Assembly (NCBI GenBank): GCA_026686845.1
Contig: JAIVEN010000016.1
Span: 33,142,001 to 33,206,000 of the forward strand
Source: Adenanthera pavonina
Lineage: Eukaryota; Streptophyta; Magnoliopsida; Fabales; Fabaceae
Direction: 5' to 3'
DNA: 64,000 bases
The notes under the pieces were generated by a model that was not told the origin of the DNA, did no database searches, and was given only the letters and a program-made list of their open reading frames with translations. The position numbers and the translations under genes were made by a program. Shown here in pieces: positions 13,156 through 25,696 of this stretch; position 1 is the stretch's first letter, and each line of letters opens with the position of its first letter.

Positions 13156-14683
13156 CACTATCATTAGAAGAAAGTTTTATCTCATCCATCTTGCTCTTTT
13201 GCGCAAGTCTCTTGACATAGAAAAATAAAATACTATCTCTAATAAAATCTATTACACAAGCTTTGACATATTTTATTTCAAAACAGCTTCCTTATCCATC
13301 TTTATTATATGACATGGTTCACTGTGCTCAGTGTGGCATCATTTGGGAGGAAAAATGTAATTATAGAGTTGATGGGCCTTAAACCATCATGTTTTCTAGA
13401 AAGAACTCCTTTGGTATTTTATATCAAGTTTCAATTCCTATTCTTTTTTAGATTGCCTGCTTTTCTTATTAATTAGTGAGTTCGGTAATCATGCTGATTA
13501 AAATTCCGTTGTTGCTTTCACAGATCAGATGAAAATGAGCAATAGGGTATTCTTTATATTTTTTTATTTGTCCAGGATCATTGTTTTCTTTCTTTTGTTG
13601 TTTGGATTCATTTCTCAAATGGGGTTCCTTTTTATTCTCTTTTCTCTCACTCCCTTGTCCTTTCCAGATTAGTATTGGTAATATCTGTAATGGTTTTGAC
13701 ATTAGTATTTATAGGTTAAGATCAAGACAAAACCAAACTCATGATAATGTGAGTTCCCTTTCTATTGATGAAGTTTGCTAATGTTGTAACTATTTTTCTT
13801 TCCAAAATTCATTAATTCATGAGTTTTTGTATTTTGGATTTGCTTAGATATGTGAATCTTTAACTTCAAATTCTTGTCATGCTATTGACATAACAAGAGA
13901 GGTTAGTTTAGAGAATTAACAGCTTGGAAATTGATTAATTGGTTTTATTATGTTCTCTATACTAAGGTTTTCCTTTGTTGCTGTCATACTATTCTATGTA
14001 GGCTATATGAGAGGGATCTAATGCAGTCATTGCGGTTGGAGCTAATGAAACTCTTCATGAGGCGCAAATATTTTTTAATTCTCCCTCCTTTTTCTATACT
14101 ATTTTTTTCACCTTGGTCCTATTTTCTTGTTTTTGTTTGTTAAATATGAGTATGTAATAATGATATAAATAGATGGATTGCTCGTCATTCGGATTACTAC
14201 ATAATTAGGGTCCCAAGTAAAATCATTATGTAAATTGTATTGTTTTGAAAGGACTCAACAAAAAACTTAGGCATGAGATTCAAAATCTATAGCCCTTTTA
14301 TGGGATAAAAGTATATTAAGGTTGCTTCATCATATTTTTCCATATACTGTTGATCAAAGATTTGAGTCGTCTAAAGAATATTTATGAGTTGAAATTAAAA
14401 AGAAGGCATAGACATGTATACTAAAGTATGGCCAAACAAAAGACATGTTGAAGAACTAATGCATATCAATCTTTATACAACCAAGCCATATAAATGCATT
14501 GTAATATGTAGAAAAATTACTTTTGTCCTTTATAGCATTTGTAAGTAGACTCATGTTGATGAAAGTGGCAAGTTTTGTTATAAGTTGCTTTCTTTGATAG
14601 ATTATAGCTTATGTAAAATGATTTTGATTAGATATATTTGTTCATGTGCATTTCATTTCGGTTTGGTTTTGATATATGTAATG
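13156..14683. other. Noncoding stretch, nothing assigned
   Basis: Contains T-rich tracts (13550-13640, 14080-14130) and short frames on both strands (13469-13702, 13581-13781, 13931-14143) that overlap each other and carry no motif. I see no splice-consistent exon series or TE hallmark. Confidence 0.5.
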
Positions 14684-15425
14684 TAATAACTTATAACATT
14701 TTCCATGTATTAGACTCTAATTATGTCCATTATTATATGATTAGAGACTTGATTACATAAAAATAGTAAAATAGAATTTTTCAATTAATAGGTACTATTC
14801 ATTTGGCTAATTCCATTTTACTCGTCAAACTTTGAAAATTCATAATTAATTTTATGACCCAATTCATTACATGGAAAAAAAAAATATGAAATAGCATTTT
14901 ATGGCCCAATTCATATAGTATATTCCTCAAATATTTACTATGCATTTGGCCATTTCATAACTTCCCAAGTTTTGGCCTTATATTTTAAAATTCATAACTC
15001 ATGATATCCTAAGCCAAATCATGCATTCTTTCTATCATTGGAAAGCCCTGTATATCTACTATTTTGGCATATTTTTATTATACATTTATTCTACTAGAAT
15101 AGGGAAGAGCACTAACTTAAATCAATAGGGGTCAGAATTCAACTTTAACTGGAACAATTTTAATAAAACTTACATATCTCTCATTATATAGCTCTTTACT
15201 CCCAAATTAGAGGCATCTTAAACCTAAGACATAGAGCTTTCCATACATATAAACCATTAAATTTTTAGAGCTCTACACAATTTTATATTGTCTTTTAAAT
15301 CAACCATTATCTATAGTGGGAGTTCCAATTTTACTCATATTTCCCTGTTCTGAACCCTAACTTAAAAAATTCATAACAATTTGCACACACATCCGAAGAG
15401 CATATATATCACATAAACAAAATAC
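14684..15425 (-). repeat. Family A LTR fragment A4, reverse orientation
   Basis: Begins TAATAACTTATAACA-like sequence and continues with blocks that are reverse complements of 40440-41213 of the complete copy: 'aaactttgaaaattcataattaatt', 'atcattggaaagccctgtatatct', 'ggtcagaattcaactttaactggaac', and the 'ctccaaattagaggcat' type block. Only the 3' portion of the LTR is present; it stops near 15425. Confidence 0.6.
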
Positions 15426-18400
15426 CTTGTTTGGAATATTGATGTCTTTTAAATTGGTTGGTAGTAGCCTCATGTTTTATAAGAATCAAAAGCATATGTA
15501 CATTGAATTAATGATTGCAGATGCCTTTATCCTCATTTATAGGGATGTAAATGGCATTACATTACGTGGATTACTGCGTTTGTTTTGCCAAAACTTATGT
15601 AATTCAAATTGCATGTGTGAAGCTACATGTAAATGACTTCACATAAACAAACCTGTGTAATCTAGATTATATGTCTGTAAATGAAATAAAAATACCACAA
15701 TATTCTTTATCTTAAACAAAATTACAACCCAAGCAACTTCACCTTGTGCGCTCCTCCTTCCCTTCCATTGGTCTCTCTTCCACCTCCATATTAGATCTAC
15801 AACCTTCACCTCTAGTAACCCCCACCTTTCCAAATCTAGTCCTCCACTAACCTTCACTACATCTGGCATCCTCCACCTACCTCCATTGGGTTGGATTTCT
15901 CACTAGATTCAATTTCTCACCATGTTCGATTTCTTCCTTTGGCTTCAATTTCTTCTTATGGCGGTAGTGATTCTGGTTCGTCCTATGACAATGTTGTGGT
16001 ACCTTTGAGCTTTTGTCCTTTTCAGTAGTGACGATGATTCATTTTTTGTTCGATCTGTTTCTTCTTCATTGTCCTCTTCCAAAATGGGTTTTGGCTTCTA
16101 CTTCGATCATTTAAACTAATTCTAGGTTTGGATTCTTGAATGGGTTTTATTTTTCAGTTTCTAGTTCTATCCTATAGATCTAGTTCAATCTATTACCCCT
16201 AGTATCATTGACCAACGACAGAGATGGCGGCGATTTGGACGGAGATGGTAACGCCAGGAAGAAGGACGAGGAGGAGGGGAAGGATTTTTTTTTTCCCAGT
16301 AAAGGGGCATTTTTTTTGTCTTTTTCATTTTATTTTTTTAATTAAATTTAGAAAATAAATCCATTTCCTGCATCTTAATATCTTACTAAACAAACGCCCA
16401 TGTATTTTATTTACTTCCCTTCCCATTATATCTCGAAATCCCTTAATAATTGAACCAAATGGGCTATTAGTGATGTCTTAAAAATTAATGTATTCAGTGC
16501 TTTTAGCTCCAATTCAAGTATTGTCGAATTCAAATAAAGTTAGTTCTTCCAATATAATATTTTCCATTCATAAAGTTCTAAGTTGTAACCTTATTTAAGA
16601 GTTATCAAGTCACATACATTCCATTCAACAATCATTAGTTAATATTAAATTTACTAATAATTAATAAAATATAAAAAAGCTGTCAACAATTAGAGAGAGT
16701 CAACAATTGGAGAGAGGAGTTGAAATAATTGGAATAAAAGATTATTAGTTGTCCACTTGAATTACTTTTATAAGATAAAATATAAAAAGTTCTTCATATT
16801 GATATATGTGAAAAAGCAATTTATTTTAAAGTTCTCATAAGTGTGAGAAAAATATTTATATCTATGTACTTCTTTATCTGGCCAAGTTTATATCTGTATA
16901 TCTCAAAAATTGCAAATAACAAAGTCTTCATATTTAACTCAAGAATTATGATTTGAATCAACTTTTAAATATTAAATTATTGATTGGGTTAAATATTGAA
17001 TTTGAAAAGTAATTAAGCTGTCATGCTTCACTATTGATATCTTCCTGCCATTTGGTACTTCCCTTTTCTTTGCGGCTTGGTCTCCATAAGTGAAGCAAAC
17101 ATATGGTAGACAACAAAAAATACAAATGATTACTAAATGGTTAAAAGAAAGAAAGAACAAAAAAACATTATTTATTGCATATCAGTGTGCATACACACAT
17201 ATAGAATTATTATATCTGTATAACATCAGGAAAAAAAAACCTTGAATATAGGCATTGGTGTAAAATAAACATTAAATTTCTTGTGCTTAGACGATGGCAG
17301 AACATATTTGAAGATACAATAGAGAATGACAATACTTTTTTCTTTCTTTCTTTCTATTTTTCTTTTTACTATGAAATGGTAAGACTTCTTCACATTCCTT
17401 TTCTGATGCTTCTTTGTAGATGAAACCAAATGTGACTATACCGAAAAGATGACAATGCAAGAGATGAATATTTCAGCAACGAAGATTATAACCAAAAGCA
17501 TTGAAGACACAATGCAAGAAGTGATTGGGAATCCAAATGGAAAAGAACATTCAGCAACTAAAATTTTATTGTAATAAAAAAAAAATACATGGTAGCATGC
17601 ATTTGGTCTTAATGCAGTACACATTCAACATCAACACTAATAAATTGTAAAAAAATGTATTAATATATTCCAAATTCTTTATCAATAAATTCTTAATAAT
17701 AGCATATGATATACATATTGATATGAATATCATATATTTCAATTCAAATATATACCATCCTAATAATTTGTAAAAAAAATGTATTAATAACCAGTCGGCC
17801 TCCTGCGAAACCATCTCTATCTATTGAATCTCATCAAGCATATTAAAACCCAACATTTTTGAAGGCCGAACCACACTAACTCTTGTTCTCTGGGTAAAAC
17901 GGAGTGCGTTAATGGTACATACAACATCATATTTGGCAACCATGTTAGCTCTTCATTTACAATCAAATCATTAGTATTAAATTTGAAAAGCTCAAAGACA
18001 TGAGATGGAGCTATTCATTAATGATTCACAAAAGCGTAGAAAACAGATAAAAGATATATTTTGGAAGGAATTGAAAAATAATAAAATAATCCATAATATT
18101 CTAAAAGATTAACCTTTAAGAGATGAAAAGGGTTAAATATAAAATATCTTTGGTTTATCTTAAAATATCCCTAAAGAGATTAAATATAAAATATTCTTGG
18201 GTCACCTTAAAAAATTTTAGAGTAACATTTGAAAATTATCCCTTGATTAAAATACATAATATGAAGAAACAAATAAAACAAAACAAATCTAGGGATTATC
18301 TTTTAAAATTTTGTCAATTTCCATATCCACAGGATTTAAAAAAATGATAAAGTAAAAAGAAAAAGGAATTAAATCATCTAAAAGTGACTAAATAAAAAAA

Positions 18401-19494
18401 TAATAATAATAGAAAATCTTTAAAAATCTTAAAAATATGGAAGTCAATAATTTTTAAAGAGATTAGGGGATCAAATTTTAAAATATTTTAAATTAAAAAA
18501 ATGAATGGCAAACTCCTCTATAAATAGAGAGCTTTGGAGCCAAATGAGGCATCAACAAAATGGAGAGAGCTTTAGGCATCAAGAAAACCCAGAGAGATTT
18601 GAGGAAGAAGAAAATGAAAGACAAGAAGTATGAAGAAGAGAGCTTGAGAGTTTTGAACGATCAAGTAGAATGAGGCAAGACTGAGGCATTAAACAGAGAT
18701 AAAGGAAGGAAGAAGGTTGGAGAAATTTACATACTACAATACAATTATAGGTAAATTGTTTTATTTTCATTGAATCGCTCTCTATTACTCCTCGCATATC
18801 TATTTCCAATTCTATGCTTGTCTCATGTGTTGTGCTTATGTTATTATTCAAGGTGGGCCTTCGAAATCAAAGCATGATAATCAAATAAATTACTTGCCTT
18901 ACAACCTGGTGTTATTAATAATTCAAATACTATCATTATGCTTTAAAATAAACATCATAATTTGTTATTGTTTGACAACTTGAGCCTCACCTCTATGTTC
19001 TTTATTATTGGTGAAAGCTGCAAGGGATACTATTTTCTCCATGTGTAATTAGAGTGCCATCCAGTGGATTATGAGTGATACCAATTTTCACTATAGCTGC
19101 TTATACCTTTAAGAAATATAATCCCAAAAAAAAAATTGAAAGTAACAACTTCCTTTCATAAAAGTCCTCTCTTTCCTCACAATTTAGATGATAGCCATAA
19201 GGGATACCAATTGTCTCTATATGCATTTAAAGTGTTATATAAAGGGTTATGAGTAATATTAATTTTCATTATAGAACTACTTATATCTTCTAGAGTCAAT
19301 TTATAAATATTTTGAAATAAATATTTTTCCTACTTCAAATCTAAAATTGTTTCCAAAAGTAAAACACATGATTTTTAAAATAAAATAATAATAAAGTCTC
19401 TTTCTTAAAAAAAAAAGAAATTAAATAATAAAGAAATAACTTTTCCTTTTTACAAAAGTAAAATACACTAACCAATTACAAAACTTGTATCTAA
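15426..19494. other. Noncoding stretch, mixed repeats, no gene recognised
   Basis: 15720-16300 is a pyrimidine-rich, codon-like segment (C/T-rich on +) without a continuing frame. 16300-18500 is A/T-rich. A TATA-like CTATAAATAGAGAGC occurs at about 18520, followed by a purine-rich AGAGAG/GAAGAAG segment, a look shared with LTR promoters, but no LTR ends could be defined. 19022 onward holds a diverged tandem duplication listed separately. The short frames here show no domain. Confidence 0.5.
19022..19300 (+). repeat. Diverged tandem duplication, 177-bp period
   Basis: AAGGGATAC at 19022 recurs at 19199, and the following ~100 bases align: ATTAGAGTGCCATCCAGTGG with ATTTAAAGTGTTATATAAAG, GGATTATGAGTGAT with GGTTATGAGTAAT, then TTTTCACTATAG with TTTTCATTATAG. 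No coding capacity. Confidence 0.6.
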
Positions 19495-19916
19495 TGTTAG
19501 ATAAGCTGACTTCCCAGGAGGGGGGTGAATTGGGAAGATTAAAATTTTCTGCAAAAGTCAAGCGTATAATGAAGACAAATAAGACTGTAAAATAGAGTAC
19601 AATATAATAGCAATGTAAGAGCAGTAAAGGAGAAGGATTGACACAGATGTTTATCCTGGTTTGATCTCTCTATCTTGACCTATGTCCAGTCCCCAAGCAA
19701 CTACTTAAGATTTTCAACTATCCTGTAAGAATTCAGTGGGCTTCTTGCAATTGTCTCAGTACAGCTTTGATGCTCTGTTCTTAGAGCTTACAAGTTCTCT
19801 TCCGGCACTCTAGCCAAGTGCTTCCCAAATCCCTTGTGATATTCCCTCACAAGAAAATCTTTCTTCCAAATGAAGATAAGATTAATCACAAAGAATGAAC
19901 TCTCTAATTTAGAGTG

Positions 19917-20027
19917 TATATGAAAGTTTAAGTGCAGAAGACTGAAGTACGAATATATGAAAGTTTAAGTACAGAAGACTGAAGTACGAATATATGAAAG
20001 TTTAAGTGCAGAAGACTGAAATATGAG
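19917..20027 (-). repeat. 37-bp tandem triplication inside the B1 LTR
   Basis: Three adjacent units of 37 bp at 19917-19953, 19954-19990 and 19991-20027, each starting TATATGAAAGTTTAAGT and containing CAGAAGACTGAA. Units 1 and 2 differ by one base (GTGCAG versus GTACAG). The corresponding B2 LTR region (56946-56980) has a single unit, so the expansion is specific to B1 or its close relatives. It lies downstream of the TATA box in sense, in the likely transcribed R/U5 part. Confidence 0.9.
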
Positions 20028-20114
20028 AGTAAAAGACTTTGAGTTGAGAATTTGACAGAGTTTCAGTACATACAATGTTAAAAATTGTTACCCACAATTT
20101 CAAAAATGATGTTA

Positions 20115-20123
20115 TATTTATAG
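20115..20123 (-). promoter_or_regulatory. TATA-like box of the B1 LTR
   Basis: CTATAAATA on the minus strand within the conserved context ACCTAAATCTATAAATA, which is also present at 57061-57069 (B2) and in altered form at 31019-31027 (B4). Conservation across copies and its position in the LTR interior suggest the LTR core promoter; the transcription start itself is not visible. Confidence 0.65.
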
Positions 20124-21229
20124 ATTTAGGTCTTAACTATACGTTAGAGACAAAATCTATCCGTTAGAGAAGTTACCCAATGGTTACTCTGAAAAACTAT
20201 TCGTTTACCAACAGTATTTAATGCTTCTGACATTCAAAGTTTGAATTTTGGTTGGTCAACAGACGAATTTCGCAGAGACCAAAAGCTAAAGACTTCAACG
20301 TTAAATTTCAAAGTTCGTCTATTGTAAAGTAAATTTCGAATTTTCATCATTGAGAAATTTTTCTGTGTTGGAACATATGAATTTTCAAGTTAAAAATTCT
20401 TCTTAAAAGTGTGAACAGTAGTCCCAAATTGCTACAGTGCCTTTGAAGTTTGAATTTTGGTGCCCAAAATTCATCTGTCAGTGGGCAGCTCAATGAGGCA
20501 CAATAGTTCATCATTTCAAAATTTGAATTTTTAAAATTCAAAGTTCGTCTGTCAGAGATAACTCTTATCAGACTTAGTTCAAAATTCGAATTTCTAAATA
20601 CCAATATTCGTATGACAACATATTGTCGTAACAGACTTGTAAGCTTTGCTTCCGAAATTCAAATTTTTCAATATCAAAGTTCGTTTGTTAGTGGGCTATC
20701 TTGGAACTCTTTTTAAACTTTGTTTTCAGATGAACTTTGACATATCCTCAGACGAATTTTTCATTTTTCATGAATTGTGTTTTATTAGAAATTCAAATTT
20801 TTAAAAGCTGAAGTTTGTCTGTCAGAGAAGGCTCTTATCATACTTTTTTCAAAGTTTGAATTTTTGCAGTCAAAGTTCGTCTGTCAGAGAAGGCTCGTTT
20901 CAGACTTGTTCATTTTCAATTCGAAATTCGAATTTCCAAAGCCAAAGTTCAAATTTTTAAAACAACATATCAGTATCAACCTTTCAAACTTCATCTGTTG
21001 ATGGGTGTTTTTCAAATATTCCATGAATTAATATAGAATTATAGTTTTAAAACATCTTTTTGCCAATTGAAAGTCTTTTACTCAATTTAAACACTGTTAA
21101 AGATTCTACATCTATTCTTGTGCTGGTTTTTCTTGAATTTCTTCACTTGAGATCTTTTGTGCACCTTTGATATCTTCTATCCAAGCTCTTGATGGTTGGA
21201 TTGGAATCATCATAATACTTGATTCAACA

Positions 21230-21244
21230 TTCTCCCCCTTTTTG
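21230..21244 (-). other. Polypurine tract of B1
   Basis: In sense AAAAAGGGGGAGAA directly precedes the LTR start TGTTGAATC. This is the standard position of the plus-strand primer for LTR retrotransposons. B2 has AAAAATGGGGAGAA at the same place. Confidence 0.85.
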
Positions 21245-21530
21245 ATGATGACAAAATAACTTACAAATGGGATTAATACTTGGATTTGCTTTAACAAGCT
21301 CCCCCTCAACATATGCATTATAATTCAACAGATATAATGTACAATGGATCAAGTAAAGAGATTCATTAATTTATTTAAAGTTTCAACACAAGGATAGTAC
21401 ATGGCAATCATAGAATTCAGAACAAAGAATTTTGATTTCATTCAAAAGCCACATTACAAGATATTACAAAGCAACAGAAAAACAACATTACAAAATACTA
21501 TAAGAAGAACGAAGCATCCATAAGTTCTAA

Positions 21531-23726
21531 TCACTTTTTCTTGGACTTGGACTTCTTGCTATAAGTCTTGTCAAAAGACTTTCTAGTTTGCTCGGATATC
21601 TTCCCCTTTTTGGCATTATTAGGAAGGTGTGCAAAATCAGCAGGAGGAGGGACACTGGAATAGCTTGAAGAGGCACAGAGACAAAAGATAGTTCTGGATT
21701 GAGCTTTGGCAAAGACTTAGAAACTTCACAACTTGTGTCCTCATCATCAGAGATTTGAAGAAGTTCATGAATTTCTTGCCTTGTAATAGCCAACTAAGCC
21801 CTTCATGCCTCCGAGAAACCGTAAGTAGAAACAGGTAAGGGAGCAAGAGGATGAAACATTTCTTTAAGCCTTAACCTCTGAGCTTGTAAAAGAGCATTAT
21901 GTGCAATGGCTTGCAAATAACATAGGGCACAATGCTCTTTTCTTCATTTAGGGTAGCTTGCATGAATAGTAAAGTGGAGATAGCTGCCACTAGTCTTTCA
22001 ACTTGCTCAGATTCTTGAGATGAAAGAATTAAGTCCTGAGCATCTTCTGGAATGGGCTCATGGGAGCTTGGTTCCTGAGGACCTTCTTCCTCCATGCCAT
22101 AGTCCAAGGAAGGACCAGGACTTGCCTCATTGTTGAAGGCCTGTGGTGTGCTCAATGTGCCAGCATCCTCAGTATCATGTACAGCATCATGAGGAACAGG
22201 AAAGGCTAGCACAAAAGGAATTGGAGGTTCAGGAGTTGGAGACATAACAGGCTCAGAGAATCCTGGCTGAGGTGGAGCTGATGTGGCAGGAATGGCACTC
22301 CGAATATCTTCATATGCATCAGCAACCACTTTCATGTTCTTAGCTAACTGATGAATATGATCTTGCAGGTGAGCAAATTTGACATTTTGCTCTTCTCTAA
22401 TACTGAGTATGAGTGTAGACAAATTTTCATACAACTGAGTGATCTTTGTTGGCTTGGCTCGAGAGGAGGGAGTAGATGGAATTTGAGCTTGAGCAGGCTG
22501 AGATGGAGATGAGACAGGCTGAGAAGGCTGAGGTGTGGGTCTTGGAGGAGCCTCAGAGGTACCTTCTTCCTGCAGGGAGGCATCTTTATCAAAGAAGAGA
22601 TATTCAGATTTTCCAGCTTACTTTCCAATACATCTTCCATCTTTCTTCTCTATACCCATCCTTTGCAACTTTTCTTCCTTGAAGATCTCAGTAGGCTTCC
22701 CTTTCCCTTTCTCAAGATGTTGGATTCGGGCATACTGAAGGATCTTAGAGATGATTGCTAGAAAAGGAAGTGTGGAGTCTTTCCTTTGATCTCTAGCCTT
22801 GATCATACATTGGAGAATGATATGTCCCATGTTGATAAGCTTCCCACACATGATTGCTACCATCACATGTGCTTTTACTCTTGTGATCAGATTATAGCTA
22901 CCTTCTTTGTTGAAGATAATCCTAGATACTATGTAGTTTAGGATTCTCACTTGAGCACTGAGGTCAGTGGGCTTCAGCAAGCTTATGGGTGGCCTGTTCT
23001 CGTTTCTTCTGATCAAGGTATTTAGGATTGTGCTCTCTTTGTAGTTCAAGAAAGGTCCACCTTCTTCATCTACAGTTTCTGCCTCATCCATATACCCAGA
23101 AGCAGTAATGTCTATCTTCAAGCCATCTTGCCCTGGAATTTCTAAAACCTCATTAAAGGTTTCATCTGTTAGCCAGATGGTCCTTGATCTTAGATTGACT
23201 TCCTACTTCTTCTTTTTGCTGTTGTATTTTAGAGAGGCATACCAAGTCTTGACTACCTCATCATCATATCTCTCCAATATTTCTAACAAACTTTTATATC
23301 TTATCATCCAAAGCCTGACATCAAAGTTGTTATAAATTAAAAATTCCTCCATATTCACACAGTGAGGCTTTATTACCTTCTTGCTCACAAATTTGGTCGT
23401 ATAATCCTCCTAAATGTGAGCATTGCTCCATAATGGCAATGTGGTCAACTAGTATTCTCCAGATTCAGTACTAGAGGAGGAAGAAGAAGCAACAGTAGTA
23501 GGAGTAGTAGGAACCGTAGGCTCTGTTTTCTTTGGAGAGGACGGTCTATATTTCTTTGAATCAGCCTTTGGAGTAGTTTTTTGCCTTTTGGAGGGAGTTG
23601 CTTTGCTGGATTCTCCTTTCTTTTGTGTTTCTTACTGTTCTTGGAGGCATATTGGGATTTCATCGTTCTTTTTGGCCGAGACTCTCCCTTTCCAACCTCT
23701 GGATTTTCCACTCTTGCCATTTTCAT
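21531..23726 (-). pseudogene. Extra ORF downstream of copia pol (env-like position), B1 copy
   Basis: Broken protein of roughly 730 codons lying between pol and the 3' LTR. The start is taken as MKMARVENPEVG (MARV matches the B2 start). Order in sense: a basic, Lys/Pro/Ser-rich N-terminus; a conserved globular stretch including KKVIKPHCVNMEEFL, DDEVVKTWYASL, RSRTIWLTDETFNEVLEIPG and FLNYKESTILNTL; then a Pro/Glu-rich region with REEQNVKFAHLQDHIHQL (likely coiled coil), and a Lys/Ser-rich tail ending SKSKKK. The globular part resembles the 'putative plant transposon protein' domain often found in plant retroelements (from memory, needs a profile search). Breaks: TAG at 23203-23205, TAA at 22618-22620, TAG/TGA-type stop at 21871 and a frameshift near 21640. 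Function unknown; Sirevirus ORFs in this place are called env-like without proof of envelope function. Confidence 0.75.
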
Positions 23727-24714
23727 GGAGGAATGATTTAGAAAGATGCTAAGAATAGGTTTATAGGGGGCAAAAGAAGTTTAATCGGTGGAAAAAGAAG
23801 ATTTATGGACAGAATTAATGGGGATTGAAGAGAGAATCTAAATAGACTCGAGAAAGAGACGAATAGGGTTGCGTCTGTTCAGAGGATGACATTTGGTTTT
23901 AACGTGTGTAGCCACAGGACAGATAAATTTTGAGGGGTCAAAATTTGAACTTTGAGCAGTTACAAGTTAACCCATTTAGCAAAGCTTACTGACAGACGAA
24001 TTTTCACCTGGAAGTTCGTCTGACAGAGGTTTGGTTCATGAAACAAGAGATGAACAAACGAACTTTGTTTCAACAAAGTTTGAACTTCGAAGAACCAGGC
24101 AGTAAGCAATTATCAATAAAACAATCAACAGATGAATTTTACTTATGAAAATTCATCTTTCAGAGATACAACAATGTGTGCATGTTTCAATATACGAATT
24201 TTGAATCAGAAATTCGAATTTCAACATTTTGTAAAGAGTTTCCAACATGCGTATTTTGAGAAATAGAAATCTGTACAATCATTATGTTGGACAAAGATAA
24301 CATTGGCACTTTATTTTTGAAAATTCGAATTTTTATAGTTCAACAGAAGAATTTCAAGGACACCGAGAATTGTTACAATGTATAGCAAGCTAAAATTCAT
24401 CTAATGGCCATCTAAATTCGAATGTTGAGCATACAGACTTGTCCAAAAACACAATTTATCAAGGAAATTCATCTAATACACAACTAAAATGCGAATTTTA
24501 ACTTTATAAACTTACAGAATAGATCTGGATGCTCAAATTTCTGGCTTTCTGTTTCATCTTTTCACTGTGTCATCTAGATCAGCTCCATTAAATGGTTTTG
24601 ATATCATTTGGACTTGTAAGGGGCACCAACAACTTATATTAAACACACTCTGATACCAAAGTTATGATTGATTCAATGTTAGAAACTTTAATTAAGATAA
24701 GCATTAGTATATAC
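23727..24714 (-). other. Spacer between pol and extra ORF of B1, with palindromic motifs
   Basis: About 1 kb without coding capacity on the element strand. It repeats the LTR motifs: GACAGACGAATTTTC, AAGTTCGTCTGACAG, AAATTCGAATTT-like blocks and CAGACTTG. A near-perfect hairpin lies at 23989-24026 and is conserved in B2 at 61082-61120. The same motif family therefore occurs on both sides of the extra ORF. Confidence 0.75.
23989..24026. repeat. Conserved inverted repeat in the B1 spacer
   Basis: CTGACAGACGAATTTTC is followed, after a short loop, by GGAAGTTCGTCTGACAG. The arms pair except for a few positions. The same hairpin with GAAAGTTCG in the right arm exists in B2 at 61082-61120. Conservation between two separately decaying copies suggests it predates their split. 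Confidence 0.8.
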
Positions 24715-25696
24715 TTACAATTTATTGAGATTTATCATACACAATTCTCTTCTGATTTTACAATGTCTATCTTCTGGAAGGGGCTTTGTCAGAATGTCAG
24801 CAACTTGATCCTCGGTAGGTATGTATTCTAATTTGATTTCTCCTTTTAGAACATGATCCCTTATAAAGTGATGCCTAACTTCTATATGCTTTATCTTTGA
24901 GTGCATGATAAGATTCTTTGTGATGTTAATAGCACTTTGGTTGTCACACTTTATTGGTATTTCTTTCATCTCAACCTCAAGATCTTCAAGTTGCTGCTTC
25001 ATCCATATAACTTGGGCACAACAACTACCAGCTGCAACATATTCAGCTTCTGCAGTGGATAGAGCCACACTGTTTTGCTTCTTACTGAACCATGACACCA
25101 ATGATCCTGCAAAGAACTGACATGTTCCACTTGTGCTTTTTCCGTTAGTTTTGGATCCAGCAAAGTCAACATCAGTGTATCCAATGAAATCTTCACCATT
25201 GCCCTTTGGGTACCAAAGTCTCATTTGTAAAGTTCCAATTAAATATCTGAAGATGCATTTCACAGCAGTTGCATAGATTTCTTTGGGACATGATTGGAAC
25301 CTTGCACACATACAAACACTGAATATGATGTCAGGTCTGATGGCAGTTAGGTATAGCAGAGATCCAATCATTCTTCTGTATTGGGTTATGTCAAAGGTTT
25401 TTCCTCCTTCATCCATGTCAAGCTTAGTTGCAGTAGCCATAGGAGTTCCCACTGTCTTGGTTTTTTCCAAGCCAAACTTTTTCAGCAGCTCTTTTAGATA
25501 TTTTGATTGGTTGAGGAAGATATCATCATCACATTGCTTAATTTACAGTCCAAGGAAGAAGTTAAGCTCACCCATCATTGACATTTCGAACTCACCTTTC
25601 ATTAGCTTAGAGAAATTCTTGTAAAGAGATTCATTAGTAGCACGAAATATAATATCATCAACATAAATTTAAACAATAAGTAAATCTTTGTTTTCT
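24715..25696 (-). pseudogene. Copia pol C-terminus (reverse transcriptase end and RNase H), B1
   Basis: Encodes the end of the RVT_2-type reverse transcriptase and the copia RNase H. Seen in order: IYVDDIIF (catalytic YVDD, 25654-25665), FEMSMMGELNFFLGL, KYLKELLKKFG, GTPMATATKLD, MIGSLLYLTAIRPDI, then RNase H with GYTDVDFAG, KSTSGTCQF, ALSTAEAEY, CDNQSAINI, KHIEVRHHFIRD and DILTKPLPED, ending at the TAA at 24715-24717. Two in-frame stops (25669-25671 and 25543-25545) both replace Gln codons (CAA to TAA by comparison with B2). Upstream RT and integrase are missing. RT copies the element RNA and RNase H removes it. Strongly SIRE/Maximus-like. Confidence 0.92.

Larger units (their letters stand above)
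19495..21229 (-). repeat. 3' LTR of B1
   Basis: On + it runs from TGTTAGATAAGCTGAC to ...CTTGATTCAACA, so in sense it is TGTTGAATC...GTCAGCTTATCTAACA. The 19495 end matches the U5 end of B4 (CCTAACA at 31572) and of B2 (TGTTAG at 56519). Length 1735 bp. It contains a TATA-like box, a triplicated 37-bp unit, and many copies of AAATTCGAATTT-like and TTCGTCTGTCAGAG-like motifs between 20220 and 21000. The 5-bp flank TCTAA (19490-19494) is a candidate TSD whose partner is lost with the 5' end. Confidence 0.85.
19495..25696 (-). mobile_element. SIRE/Maximus-like Ty1/copia element B1, 5'-truncated
   Basis: Reads on the minus strand: end of pol (25696-24715), spacer (24714-23727), extra ORF (23726-21531), polypurine tract, 3' LTR (21229-19495). 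The order and sequence match element B2 (56519-64000). The half upstream of the reverse transcriptase YVDD region is missing: homology to B2 stops at about 25696 and is replaced by a purine-rich tract and a family A fragment. All coding parts carry stops or frameshifts, so this copy cannot move by itself. SIRE assignment rests on the RT/RNase H sequence and on an additional ORF between pol and the 3' LTR, which is known for Sireviruses. Confidence 0.85.

Noticed and set aside
15560..16480. TIR-like ends (GCGTTTGTTTTGCC near 15575 and GAACCAAATGGGC near 16460), similar to GAACCAAACGGGCC near 37130
   Set aside because: The left end is a poor match, no target duplication could be defined and no internal similarity to the 35331-37319 region was clear. 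Left as unassigned.
18500..18700. Host gene promoter and first exon at the CTATAAATAGAGAGC box
   Set aside because: No open frame with coding character follows; the AGAGAG-rich downstream sequence is more like an LTR leader, but no LTR ends were found.
23203..23205. Programmed stop-codon readthrough in the extra ORF
   Set aside because: Context lacks the CAR-YYA signal known from SIRE1, and a neighbouring B2 stop is a plain Trp-to-stop change. Kept only as a question in the findings.
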